Of a stretch of 64,000 nucleotides of DNA, positions 22,673 through 34,945 are shown one piece after another. The DNA is from Cymodocea nodosa (Eukaryota > Streptophyta > Magnoliopsida > Alismatales > Cymodoceaceae): the NCBI GenBank assembly GCA_036874045.1, contig CM072341.1, positions 7,886,501 through 7,950,500 on the forward strand, read 5' to 3'. Numbering within the stretch: the first letter of the stretch is position 1; each line of letters opens with the position of its first letter. The position numbers and the translations under genes are program-made. The notes under the pieces are model-generated. The model ran no database searches. It had not been told where the DNA came from and saw nothing but the letters and a program-made list of their open reading frames with translations.

Positions 22673-23678
22673 TAAGAATTTCCCAAGTTATCTCTCTGGT
22701 TTCTAGCATAAATAATAGCTAAGTCATTTATGTTTGTATTCTTTTCTGCTAGCTTTTGATTTAATGATAATTCTTCTATTTTCTTTGTTAATTCATTTAA
22801 TTTCACCTCCAGCATAGTATTGGAATCTATTTCATGCATTCCTCTTGGCAATATTCTTTTATCTGCAATAGCTTCAGCTGAATTTTCCCACTGTGTAGTT
22901 CTTTTTGCAAAGTTTTCTAAATATGCTCATGCTTCTTCACTACATAATTTTAAAAATCCATTTTGACAAGTAGATTCTAATAAAGATTTTGTTGAAACAT
23001 CTATGCCTTCATAAATTATACCTATTAATTGTGCTTTACTCATTGCATGATGTGGACATTGAGTTAGTAAATCTTAAATCTTTCAAAATATTTCCAGAAT
23101 GATTCACCCTGTTTTTGGCTACACATTAATATTTCTTTCTTCTTTTTAATCATTTGATGTGTTGGATAATATTTTTCCAAAAAAATAGAGCAAAATTCAG
23201 TCCATGTAGAAATTGAATCAGGCGACAGAGTATATAACCATCTTTTAGCTGTGTCTTTTAAAGAAAAAGGGATATATCTAAGTTTAATAGCATCTATACT
23301 CATATTCGGCATTTTCATCATTTGACAAACTTCATTAAATTCTCTAAGGAAATAATAGGCATCCTCTCTTTCTAATCCATGAAAATATGGCAATTGACTA
23401 ATATAATTAGATTTCAGTTTAAACCTATCTCCCTCAAAGTTTGGCAATCGAATACATGAAGGTTCATCAATTAATTCAGGATACAGAATCTCTCCTAATG
23501 GTTTTTCTACTGGAATAGCCATCTTTACATTCTCCTTGAAAGAAAGGTTAGCTACACCCCAAAGAATTTCGTTAAAGTTCAGTTCAGAAAATTTTTCAAT
23601 ACTCCTCTACAATGAAAATTCCTAGGTAGGTGCTCTTACTAATCATTTAGTGCTTAGAGAATGAGTCCATGTGCTCAT
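22673..23678 (-). pseudogene. gag: Athila Gag capsid ORF, copy C
   Basis: It starts MSTWTHSLSTK at 23678. Gag capsid motifs (retrotransposon gag, PF03732 type) include CIRLPNFEGDRFKLKSNYIS, LRYIPFSLKDTAKRWLYTLS and FLEKYYP, then CPHHAM and EEA-AYLENFAKRTTQWE. A one-base deletion near 23067 shifts the frame, and early stops interrupt the first 45 codons. There is no zinc knuckle in this ORF. It lies after integrase and the T32 ORF, not before protease as in other Athila elements. The 3' end is cut by the inverted F-box fragment. Confidence 0.88.
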
Positions 23679-24622
23679 AAATAAATAGCAGATTAATTAC
23701 ATACCAGTCTGAAGCTTTCCATTCTATAAATATTTGTTGTTAGATGAAGTTGAATCAGCTGCTTCTCCTTCCAGTTCCTCCAACACTTTCTCCTTTCTTT
23801 TAAAAGTGCTGGTAACTCGTAAATAACATTCTATTTCATATATATACTACGCATCCATAAAGTGAATAAATCTCGTTGCAAGAACGTGTCTTGCAACGTG
23901 CATCGTGGTTCTTATTTTTATGGGTACGTGTACCACTACTAATTTCAAATTTAGGTAACCGCTAAACCGACGAAGTTTCGTTCGTGGTTAAAAGAATAAC
24001 CATTTTACTTAATCCACGAACTAACCTCGTTGAGTTACAGAAAACTCAACAGAATACAGTTGGTTACTGTTGCTAACTCCACGAACTAACTTCATTGAGC
24101 TGTAGATAACTTAACAGAGTGACCTTATATTATATTACTGACCTCGTGGAGTTACGGTTAACTCAACGGACTTACTTTGTTGAGTTAACACTTCACAACA
24201 ACTAAGTTTTACTCTCATAAGTTCCTCTTTGTTCTTATTTTCTTTGTTTATTCTGCTAACTGACATAAAGTTAAATCTATGTCATCAATGCATCATTCTA
24301 ATTAAAATACGTTTAAATCTGAGCATTATATAAAGATTTAACTTGTAGGTCATTTTATGTTATGCAGAATTTACATTTTACCTTATCACATGCAGAAATT
24401 TTTAAGCAGTTTTCCTATCATTCAGTAAATTGTAAATCTGTTACATATTCATTCATAAAACTTCACAATAACATAATATTCAATAATTTCCATTCATTTC
24501 TCATCCAAAACACGTATGAAAATTGCATCTAAAAAATTTACATTTATTAATATGAATCAATTACAATACAAGTACATCAGACAATTTCATACAATTTTAC
24601 ACAAGTAGACGAACAATACAAT
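23679..24622 (-). other. Spacer between T32 and capsid ORFs, copy C
   Basis: This gene-free stretch includes several imperfect palindromes with arms like GTTGAGTTA and TAACTCAAC (about 24020-24190) and two ACGTGT/ACGTGC motifs near 23890-23935. The remaining part (24200-24620) is plain AT-rich sequence conserved with copies D and E. Confidence 0.65.
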
Positions 24623-26838
24623 TTAATCTTTATGCCTAAGTTCATCTACTTCCTTCTAGAGTTTTTCTAATTGCTACTCTAATTGATTTATCCTCTCTAC
24701 TGCTCTTGCAATTTCTCCAGAAGGTACAGCTAATTCTGCAGCTACAAAATTTCTGTATTCTTTCACTGAAATGGTTCTAGATCTGATCCTTTTTGATGTC
24801 CATTTAGTGAAATCAATACAATCCACCATCAGTAGTGGAATCAAATCTCCATAAAATAATTTCTTCTTCACTGTTTTCAGCTTGGAGATAAAAACTGCAG
24901 ACCAATTTATTTAGATCTTATTTACAACTACATACGTGGCCCATTTGACAAATTGACTTAATTCTATGTCATGGCCCTGTCGTTGATAGACATTCTTAAT
25001 CAGAATGTTAGCTACCATTAAAATGCTTCAATTTGTTTAATAATGGCACACCAGGATTGATAGCTAAACAATTCTTAATTTGCTGCTCAGTCCATTCAAC
25101 TACAGTTGTATCTTCCAAAATTTTTGTTCCTTCATTCTTTAACCCAAATATGTTGTGGAGAAGCTCTAGTGTAATCTATACGTCAGCTTCCTCCACGTTT
25201 GAAATTAATCCTCCTTCTCTTTCTCTCAAATTTGCATAGAAACAGAGCACTAAATTTTCATATACTACATGCCCTCTTTCTTGAGATATAAATTGCAATA
25301 GACCTTGGAATTCAAATAGATCTTTGATTTCTTGCATTCCATCCCAATTTACTGGTCTACTGTAAATAATATCGTAACCCCTTATATCTTGATATTTGGT
25401 ATAAGCTTCCTGACTACAAAAATGTACTTCATTCAAAATTGTTGTTTCAGTCAGGTCAGGAAGGTGACTTTGTTGCTCTAGAGGGGTTTGTACTTGTTCT
25501 TCCTCTAGCATAGGCTGCATTTTGACATTCTCTTCAGATTCCTGAATTTTTACTTTTGCTTCTGTCTATGGTGGTGAGCTAGCAAGACTCTCCACTCTAT
25601 CTTGAATTCTCTCCATAAATTGCTGAAGAGTTTCTTGTTCTTCAATGGAATCTGTGAAATTATTTTTGTCCAAATGGCTTCTTTCAGCCTCTTCATTTTC
25701 TTCACTTTCTTGCTCCTCCTGACTACCAATCTATTCTGTTACTGTTCTTTCTGATTCTGTAACAGATTGGGATGGAGTCACGGGCAATTCAGTTTCTGCC
25801 CTAATTTCTGTTTCTTCTTGTACAAGCTGTAGACTAATTTCAGCCTGATTTTTTTTCTTTTCTTTGCTCCTCCTACTCCTCCTTAGAATCAGATAGAAGG
25901 TTAATAAAAATCTGCTCCACAGGCACTGTAAAAATTGGTACTTCAGATTTAATTTCCTCATATTTAGGCACTTTTTCTTTTCCTTTCTTTTTTCTGATTA
26001 GTTGTGCCTGTTTTTCCTCTTCATCTTCTGAAATTAAATCTATAAAAGTAGGTTCTGTAAGCCTTCGAGCCACAGGTACTAGCTCTTCCTGTTTAACTTT
26101 TTTTATAACTACTAGTCTCAAAGGACCAGCTTCAGCTTCTTTTGCAGCAGATTTGGTAGTAGTTCTGGCAGTAGCTTCGTGATGCTATTCCAATTTGATT
26201 TTATATTGGGTTTTCAACTTTTCTGCAGCCCTTTTTTCGAAAGTGCATCAAACACTAGGTGTGCTTTGGCTACTGCCAAATCTTCTGATTCTCCTTGGTT
26301 CTTCCTAACTTGAACCAGTTCTGCAAATTCTCTTTTCTCTTCTTTAGTCGAAGGTCCCATCATTTTTGCTCATGCCAACGGCTTAAATGGTGGAACTGAA
26401 GGTCCTAACTGCTGTTCCTCAAGAACAGGTCTTTCAGTAGTTGGTTCCTCCCGTTCTTCAGTTGCCTCTTCATTTTCTTTCCTTTCTTGCTCCTAGATCA
26501 CCCATTTAGCTCGTCTACAAATTCGTCTTTTGAACCAGAGCCAAGACTTACGCTGGATTAATTCTAGGGCAACTTCATTACTTGGCCTTATTTGTCTTTC
26601 CTTGCTTACAGCTATTTCTGTTGCTATTCTGATTCGTGTTTCCATTATTTGAGGTATTTGTATACCCATATCTACTAAATCTCTTCTAAACTTGAAAAGT
26701 TCTGATTCTACCTTCTGTAGCTCTTTCTCTCTTGTCGTATTTCTGATCTTCTGCCACGTGTGCCACTCTTTTGATTCCTTCAGAAATTCTGATGTATCAA
26801 CAACATCTTCCTAGAATTCAAGCGTTATCTTCCTCATC
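24623..26838 (-). pseudogene. Athila accessory ORF (T32-like), copy C
   Basis: It starts MRKITLEF at 26838 and ends RHKD at 24623, about 735 codons in the original. The N-terminus is charged and helical. The middle is very Glu/Gln-rich. The folded part (about 24870-25480) has MQEIKDLFEFQGLLQFISQ, YENLVLCFYANL and GLKNEG, then KKKLFYGDLIPLLMVDCIDF and a C-terminal coiled coil (INQLE, QLEKL). It resembles the plant Transposase_32 domain, a family of unknown function found in repeats. Many stops are present (for example about 25522, 25566, 26502). Confidence 0.75.
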
Positions 26839-27449
26839 GTGGAGTTACACAACAACACAGAATTGCTCTGATTTTTATTGTTCTAGATTCTAAATGATTT
26901 TCCGAATAATGCCCCCAAAACCCTAGGTTTTAGTTTAAATAAGCCTTAAGTTTAGGCGGGTAATCGGGTCATTTCCCGAACCAACTATTACTATTTTATC
27001 TGCGGTCTTAGCTATAGTACTCTGTTGAGTTATAGTTAACTCAACGGAATAAGCTCGTTGACTAACTCAAGACTCAATGGAGTAAGCTCGTTGAGTTAAG
27101 CGTAACTCAACGGACTTCCCGTACAAGCAAATATAATAATAAAAATATTATAGAGAATAGTTTTTCTATTTTTTTACCAGTTTAAGCGATACTATGTTTC
27201 GGTCAAACCTTGATATATATATATATTTTTTATTTTTATTTATTTATTTATTTTTTAAATTTTTCTTTCGGTTGAACCGATACTATGTTTCGGTAAAACC
27301 AACATTTTTTTCTGAAAATTAATATTCATATTTTTTTATGTTCCGATCATATCGATGGATCTAGTCGATTGAACCGCAACTACTTTTATGTTTTATATAT
27401 ATTTTTAATGTTTTTTTTTATATAAATAAACATAAAAACTGATTTCTTA
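26839..27449 (-). other. Spacer between integrase and T32 ORF, copy C
   Basis: No gene is seen. GTTGAGTTA/TAACTCAAC palindromes lie at 27020-27120. An AT-rich part follows with repeated CGATACTATGTTTCGGT units (27188 and 27278) and poly-T tracts. Confidence 0.6.
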
Positions 27450-28100
27450 CTAAATAAAGCTCGAGTAGTCCTCTACTCTGACTTCTTCTATAATTCCAAA
27501 GGAGCTTTTTGGTGTTTTCAGAATAGGTTTAAGTCTTTGTCCATTTACTTTAAATATATTCTAATTTTTAGGATTTTCAATTTCAATAGCTCCATAAGGA
27601 TAAACATTTTGAACTATGTAAGGTCCTGCCCATCTAGATTTCAATTTTCCTAGATGGTTATGGAGTCTAGCCATATAAAGATATACTTCTTATCCTATTT
27701 CAAAGCTTTTAGGAATAATTTTTCTATCATACCAAAATTTAATTTTTTCTTTTTCTCTTATAGTCTTTGAATAAACTTCATTTCTAAATTCTTCTAATTC
27801 AATTAATTGCATTTTTCTATTTTCAGCAACTTGATTTAAATTAGTGTTCAGAGTTTTTAATGCCCAATAAGTTTTATGTTCTATTTCAGCAAGTAAATGA
27901 CAACTTTTTCCATATACTAGCCTAAAAGGTGACATACCTAAGCTCACTTTATAAGTAGTTCTATAAGCCCAAAATGCATCTATCAATCTATTAGCCCAAT
28001 CAGTTCTAGTAGGATTTACTACTTTTCCAAGATTAATTTAATTTGTTTGTTTGCACTTTCTACTTGTCCACTTGTTTGCAGATGATATGATGTTGCAATT
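27450..28100 (-). pseudogene. Athila integrase C-terminal fragment, copy C
   Basis: It encodes the end of integrase: [40 protein letters not shown] and the GPY/F segment, ending ...DYSSF-like at 27450. It stops abruptly at about 28100 within the codons for the conserved 'IATSYH' region, where an inverted Athila 3' end begins. The junction shares the short string ATTT/TTTG with the other side. Confidence 0.88.
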
Positions 28101-28127
28101 TGTTTTTACTTCTCAATCATGTTCTTA
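28101..28127 (+). pseudogene. Last codons of the captured F-box gene, copy B
   Basis: ACTTCTCAATCATGTTCTTAA matches the final codons (TFQSCS and stop) of the F-box gene seen on the - strand at 49553-49575. It shows that the element that gave copy B also carried the F-box gene. Confidence 0.65.
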
Positions 28128-29873
28128 AGCTGTGATTTTGTGTGTTTAATGTTGTGTGTATTCTGCATTTATTGTTAGAAAAAAAGAAAGAGAAATTTTT
28201 TTATAAAAGAAAAAAAAAGCAAACAAAATATCAATTTAGTTTGTTGGTATCTGTTCTGGGAAACCAACTGGCTTGCTTGTGAGCCACCAAAGGCATAAGA
28301 GCCTAGGTTCCACACAAGACACTGATTTAGTAATATCTGTTAAATGTTATTTTGTTTTATATTTTGCTTTTATCTATGAATGAAAAGTTTTTCAGAATCA
28401 AAAAATCAGAATATGCAAAAGGAGATACAAATGAAACAAGGTATGTAACTAATTACTCATCCTGAATTTTAAATCAAGCAAAACTGTATTCATGCCTACT
28501 ACAATTACTGTACTTATTGTCAAACTCTTTACATTGAGGAAAATGCAAAATGTAGGTATGGGGGGGAGGTAATTAAAGTAACAGCCATGTAAGTTTGTTA
28601 ATTAAAGAAATTAAAATAATACTGCAAAGTTTTGAGGAAATTGAAAATTTTATGAACTTGCTGTAACTATTCGATAATTGAGACTGTAAAATTTTTTATA
28701 AACTACTTGAATGTTATATTTAGAAGGCTATATAAGATGCTATTGAATTTACTAGTTATGCAAATCTAGATATAGTATCTTATGTTTATTCTGAATTTCA
28801 TGAGTTTAAGAGTTTCACAATTTTAAAATGAAATCAGAATGCTTAATGAAAAATCAGTAAATTATCTGAAGTCCTGAAAGAGCTGAGATGTGAATTCTAG
28901 ATTAAATGAAACACATATGATTAAAGATACATCTAATTTGACTGATTGAACTTGTAGAATGATTTGTGTAGATCTTATTAAACTACAGAAAAAGTATGAG
29001 CTTATTGAGATGGATTCATATTTTCAGTAAATGATAGAAGTAGAACTATATGAGATTGGTGTTTTACTACATCTGTATTAATGCAATACATACATATATA
29101 GTATGTGATTAATGTTTTGTTTTGTGTTTGTAGTTTTGATTGAAAAAAATAAAAAATAAAAAATTGAGAGTTTATTGACTTGTTTGATCATGAGCCTTTT
29201 GTACTTGAGCAGATAGGTATGTAAGGATTGTTGACCTGAAAAAAGACTCTTAAAATCTGACAACCTAAGATCCTGATCAGATCTGGGATTGTTGATTGAA
29301 AGCTTGTTACATGGGTACATTAGAAAGCTCTTGCATGATTCAAGCTTGTCAAATTAACTTTTAAAGTACGAAAAAAAAAAGAAAAAGAAAAAATACATAT
29401 ACTGTTCTAAAAAGATACAAGTGTTTTGTGAAATACAGATATCTTATGAATCGAGTATATTTTCTGTTATCTAGAATTGCTGAAATATGAATCTGGAATT
29501 GACTTTTGAAGTTGTTTAATGGAAATACAATTTTTATTCTACTTGTCTTAATCATATTGAATTAGATTGTATTTTGATTCGTATGTTGTTGAAATTTCTT
29601 CTAGAAATCTTATTAGAAAATTCAAGATGACAGATGATGAAAAGAAGAACAAACGATAATATAATTAACACCTATATGATGATGATATACTTTGTATGTA
29701 ATTTACATATATTCTAAGTATCTTTGCAGGTTGATTACTGAAACATACAGAATATATTTTTATGCTAAACAGAAGAAAAATAAAAGGGAAAGAATTAATT
29801 CTAGCACTTTTAAAGACCAATTAATTAGATCTTAGTTTGCTAAGGGACTAGCAAAATTTAGGTATGGGGGAAG
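28128..29873 (+). other. Athila copy B 3' untranslated region and polypurine tract
   Basis: This is the reverse complement of 20518-22270 and 47789-49552. The internal tract GGTATGGGGGGGAGGT is at 28555-28570 beside CATTGAGGAAAATGC. The LTR-adjacent tract GGTATGGGGGAAG is at 29861-29873. The conserved block is 29160-29350. No gene is seen. Confidence 0.8.
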
Positions 29874-32055
29874 TGTTTAGAATGAAAAAGTGCATATTAT
29901 TAACGGTTAAATGATGGTTAATTGCATAATATTTAGCTTATCATATAAGAATTAAGCCATTATGTTATAATTGCACTGTTATATGTTTTAATTGAAGAAT
30001 TTGCTTAATTTGGGAGAATTAATGTTCATTTAGTACATTTATGAACTGTCGGTAAGTTGCAGGCTGTGAAATTCTGAAGTGTCTGAATTTTCTAATAAAT
30101 TCGGACAGTTATGTTTAACATACCGAACATATTCAGACAGTTATGTTTAACAAACTGAACAAATTTGGACAGTTATGTTTAACAGACCGAATATGTATCG
30201 GATAGTTATGTTTAAATTGCCGAACAATTATGTTTTGAAAGAATATTTTATTATTTCCAGAAGTACACGTGTCAAAACCATAATGAATGACTTAAGTGAA
30301 CTTTTGGTGAGTTATCTATAACTATCCGAAATTGCAGCTGAGCATCGGATAGTTATCCCTGTAACTCTCCGAAATCTCTTTTTATTTATAAAATAGCTGA
30401 GGACACGTGTCATGTTCTTGGAAATTGACTTAAGTGGATCTTCGGTGAGTTAGCTGTAACTATCCGAAATGCATCTAAGCATCGGATAGTTAGACCTGTA
30501 ACTCTTCGAAATGTTATTTTATGATTAAACTGCTGCGGACATGTGTTGAGATCTGGTAGATTTACTTAAGTTATATATCGGTGAGCTATTTGTAAGTATC
30601 CGAAATGCATCTGAGCATCAGATAGTTAAGTTTATAAGTATCTGAAATGCACCTAAGCATCAGATAGTTAAATTTATGCACGTGTTTTATAGTTAAATCA
30701 ACGAAGAAAGTCCGTTGGGTTATCTGTAACTCCATGGACTATATATTTTCTAATATGCCACTGTAGCGGTTGCAGGAACAAACAGTTGGAGGAGAAAAAC
30801 CACGTTTGCACGTATCACGCAGGGAAAGAAATCATCACCGTTGATACGAATGAAGGAAATCCAATCGACCATTCAAGTAGAAGTAGTTACTACTGAAGAA
30901 ATATAAAAGAAAAGAAAAAAAAAAAGAGAGGTGTGTGATCGATGGGCGGACAGTGTGTGCAGAGGAGGATCGGCGACGCAATTCTCTGAAGTACCACACC
31001 AACCACCATCATCACCACCACAATCACCAACCATCAGAGGTCTGTGAGGATACTTGCCTGATGTCGGGTCGATTCCGAGCCAAACATAGTGCTTGACAAC
31101 CACTGTGAGGAGTGATCGCGTCGCGAGAAGGGAAGCCATTTTCACAAAGCGTCGACTCATATTTCAGGAGATCGTAAAACTTTTAGCCTTGGCTTCGGGT
31201 TGATTCCTGTATGCTGAAGAGGAGATCATCTTGCAATTTTGGACTCACGATTCTATAGGGAGAGGAGACAGGATTATAAGTGGTTTAATTTTCAGTGGTG
31301 TAATCGCATTGCAAGTAGTGTTAGAAGTATTTACTGTCAAGTGAGATTACTTTACATTTCACCTATCGCCCATTTCCATGTTCATATTAAAACAAAAATA
31401 TCAAAAACAATTTATCTATGTTTGTATGTTGTATTTGAGTGTTGTATTGTTTGTGTTGTATCGTGATTAATGTTATCTATGTCAGTGTTGTGATTGTTTT
31501 ATGTTTACTTTAGTTTTACAGTTTACTGAAATTGGTTCGTTCAAAAGACGTAAAGATTTTAATGGTTACTGTTTGAATTATCTGAATGTTAGTATTGCTC
31601 AATGATAAATCCAATGTTAACTAACATTAAAGAGCTTAATTGATGTTATTTACAATCTGTGGAATCACCCAATGGTTGGCTGAATTCCTCTGTAAATAGT
31701 AGTATTAAAAAGAAAAGGCAGGCTCATGGAGTTAACTTAAGTCCATGAGGTTAGTCTGTTGAGTTAGCTGTAATTCAACAAAGAGCTTATTGAATATATA
31801 AATTTGATTTTTAACAAACGAACAGTTCTCAAGTTCGTCAGCAATTCCCTGTAGGATCGACTTATACTTGCACACTGATACAATAGACACTGTGCACTTG
31901 CAGTTAAAGTACAAATTGGAATTAATATCTAAATTGTATTAAAGGTTGTTTGTTTACTTCTAAAAGAGAGAATATGCATAAAGATAAATTAACTAAGTAA
32001 AATCAGAAGTAGCAAATCCAAGTTTTTCTAATGTAGTGCTGGGAAAACCCAAACA
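29874..32055 (+). mobile_element. Athila LTR, copy B, complete (2182 bp)
   Basis: It begins TGTTTAGAATG after the polypurine tract and ends CCCAAACA. The following AGTTT is the normal start of the leader before the tRNA-Asp primer site, which is cut off at 32060. Contents in order: TTCGGACAGTTATG repeats (30100-30200), G-box/ACTTAAGT/palindrome cassettes (30266-30690), TATA box (30740-30747), CAC/CAT-rich transcribed region, and a U5-like part with the conserved TGCAAGT and GTCGATCC-type strings. The whole 28101-32060 segment is inverted relative to its neighbours. Confidence 0.92.
30740..30747 (+). promoter_or_regulatory. TATA box of Athila LTR copy B
   Basis: TATATATT occurs in the same context as in LTR A, downstream of the palindrome cassettes and upstream of CCACTGTAGCGGTTGCAG. 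Confidence 0.6.
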
Positions 32056-32073
32056 AGTTTAATGAGCGATAAT

Positions 32074-34894
32074 TTATCTTTCCTCCACTCTTCTATCTTC
32101 AACAAAATATACTCTGTAAGCTTTGCTTCTCGAGGAGTAACCAACAAGTATGGCAGGTTCAGACTTAGCATCAAACTTGTCTTTAGCATTTCCTGTATTT
32201 AAGACAAAACATTTGCATCCAAATGTCTTAAAATAGCCAACATTTGGAGTTTTATCGAACCAAATTTCAAAGGGTGTCTTATTCAATACGGATCTAATGT
32301 GAGTTCTGTTGGAAATGTGACAAGCTGTTCCTACAGCTTCTGCCTAGAGAAATTTAGGTAGATCCGTGGCATTTAACATAGTTCTAGCCATTTCTTGTAA
32401 TGTCCTATTTTTCCTTTCCACAACTCCATTTTGAGTAGGAGTTCTAGGATAGGAGAATTCATGCAGAATTCTAAATGAATTGCAAAGGTTTTCAAATTCA
32501 TGGTTTTCAAATTCCCCTCCATAATCACTTCTAATTTTCTTCACTGTTAGTTCCTTCTGATTCTGAACTCTTATGTAGAAATTCCAGAACTCATTGCAAG
32601 TTTCATTTTTATGTGTCAAAAATATTACCCAAGTTCATCTAGAGAAATCATCAACAATAACAAGGGTATATTTTCGACCCCCAAGACTTGATACTTGAGA
32701 AGGACCAAACAAATCTAGATGTAGCAATTCTAATGGCCTTTTGGTGGAAACAACATTTTTGCTATGAAGAGCAGTTCTCTTCTGCTTCCCTAGCATACAC
32801 TCACTGCACACTCTATCCTTCTTAAAAGTGAGTTTAGGCAGACCCCTAACAAGATCACCCGTGGATAGCTTTCTGATATTTTTCATACTAATGTGACTAA
32901 GTCTTCTATGCCACACCCAATCGTCTTCACTAGTTGCTACCAAACAGGAATTGCTTGCAGAATTTTCATATGGAAAGTTTAATGTATATATTGAGCAATT
33001 TCTAATACCAGTAAATTTTGTTTCATTTGTGGCAGGATCAATAATGTAGTAGTTTTTAGCACTAAAAGAAATAGTATAGCCTTTATCACATAATTGTCCT
33101 ACACTTAACAAATTTTGTTTTAATCCATTTACATGCAAGACATTCTCAATTATACCATTTTCAGATGTAATATTTCCTATTGCAGTTATTTTACACTTTT
33201 CATTATTTCCAAACTTAACAGATCCTAAACTTAAGTTTTTAACTAAGTCAAGAAAGCTTTTCTTACCTGTCATGTGCTTTGAGCATCCACTGTCCACAAT
33301 CCATTTAGTTGAACATGCTTGAAACTCCTTGTCACCCTGCAAATCATATTGAAATTAAAGCTTTTGGTACCCAAATCTTCTTGGGTCCAGTAGAGTTAGT
33401 CCTTAAAACATTAAATCTATTGCCTCTTGGCAGCCACATATGACCTGATCTTCGTTTGATGGAAAACACAATGGTGCCATCTCTATAAGATCAAATCACT
33501 CCACCATAATAAGGTATTTCCTATGGTGTAGCATACCTTAGGCCATATTTATTCCCATTTGATCGTTGAGATCCTATTATTTTATTTAATTCTTTTTGTC
33601 CTTGAGTAAATTTACATATAGTATCTTTCAAATCTGATATAGTAGTTAATAGATTTTTATTTTTATCTTTTAATTCACAGTTATCACAACTATACTTATC
33701 TAAATTTGATTTTAGATTTCTATTTTCAACTATAGTTGATTCTAATTTAGTAAATGAATTTTCTAAGCAATGATTTAATCTTTTAATTTCTTTTTTAAAA
33801 TCTCTACACTTCACATATAAATTATCCACAGTAGATAGAAGACTGTTTATGTCTAAATCATCATGCTCATTTTCTGAACTAGAGGAAGTAGAGCATACCT
33901 CTTATGTTGCAAAACAAACATTGGCTGTAGCTTCTTCTTCAGAATCTGATGAACAGCTTGAAGAGCTACTGTCATCCCACGTAGCTTTAAGAGCCATCTT
34001 CTTTTTGTCCTTCAATCTCTTCTTCTTATCTCCTTGATCCTCTTCTGTCTGAAATGGACAGAAGGTCTATATGTGCCCTTGCCTTTTACATTTGAAACAT
34101 GTAGGGACTGTTCTTTTTGAAGAGCTGGACTTGTTCTTTTTCTTCATAAACTTTCTGAAGTTCTTTGTCAACAACATGATCTCATCATCGTTTGAGCTTA
34201 GAGCTTCCTTTGTAGATGGAAATGCCATTTCCTTTTTCTTTTCAGCTTTCTTTTCAATAGCTCCTTCTTGCTCTTTCCAGTCCTTCATCTAAACTTCATG
34301 GGCTAGAAGATTGCCCAACAGTTCTTCAACTGTGTAATTGTTGAGATCCTTGGAATCTTGAATAGATGTGGACTTCTGTTTCCACTCAACAGTTAAGCTC
34401 CTCAGGATCTTCTGTACCTGTTCACCTGAAGAGAACTCCTTTCTCAAGCCTTTTAGACTGTTAATGATTTCAGTAAATCTAGAAAACATTTCAGTTATGT
34501 TTTCATTATCATTCATTTTAAACAGTTCTAGTTTTCTCAAAAGAATACTAATTTTTGTATCCTTAACTTGGTTTGTACCTTCATGAGTAACTTGAAGGAT
34601 TTTCCAAGCCTCATGAGTAGACTTACATGCAGATACCTTATTATATTGATCAACAGTTAGTGCATAATAAATGGCATTCAGCCCTCTAGCATCCAACTAG
34701 ATGATTTTCTCATCCTCCTTAGACCAGTTCGTAACATCACTGGCTGAAAGTGTAGTTCCAAGAACAACAGTCTTCTAGAGTTTAACATCTGAACTCCTAA
34801 GGAAGCACTCCATTCTATTCTTCCAATAGTTATGATTGGAACCATTGAGTAGAGGAGGTCTGTGGATGTTTTGTCCCTCAACAAATTGAGCCAT
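32074..34894 (-). pseudogene. gag-pol: Copia-2 gag-protease-integrase
   Basis: It starts MAQFVEGQNIHRPPLLNGS at 34894. It carries capsid motifs (NENITEMFSRFTEIINSLKG), a CCHC knuckle CFKCKRQGHI-x-TFC containing a stop (near 34075), a coiled-coil/spacer region (33521-33829), the protease site WIVDSGCSKHMTG (near 33250-33290), pre-integrase WVWHRRLSHISMKN, and integrase acids in LHLDLFGPSQ, IRSDYGGEF and GVVERKNRTLQEM. At least seven in-frame stops are present. The reading ends at SKAYRVYFVEDRRVEER, where homology stops. Confidence 0.92.
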
Positions 34895-34931
34895 AAATCT
34901 AGATGGTTAAATCTTATGAAGGATTAACCTC

Positions 34932-34943
34932 GCTCTGATATCA
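34932..34943 (-). promoter_or_regulatory. Copia-2 primer-binding site (initiator tRNA-Met)
   Basis: The - strand reads TGATATCAGAGC, one mismatch from TGGTATCAGAGC, two bases after the LTR end CTAACA. Confidence 0.88.
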
Positions 34944-34945
34944 AT

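Noticed and set aside
29360..29400. Poly-A run as the tail of a LINE or processed pseudogene
   Set aside because: The run is conserved at the same place in all Athila 3' regions, next to the conserved block, and no LINE coding sequence adjoins it.
31239..31466. 75-codon frame on the + strand in LTR B
   Set aside because: It is hydrophobic and low in complexity, not kept in sibling LTRs, and lies within the U5-like region.
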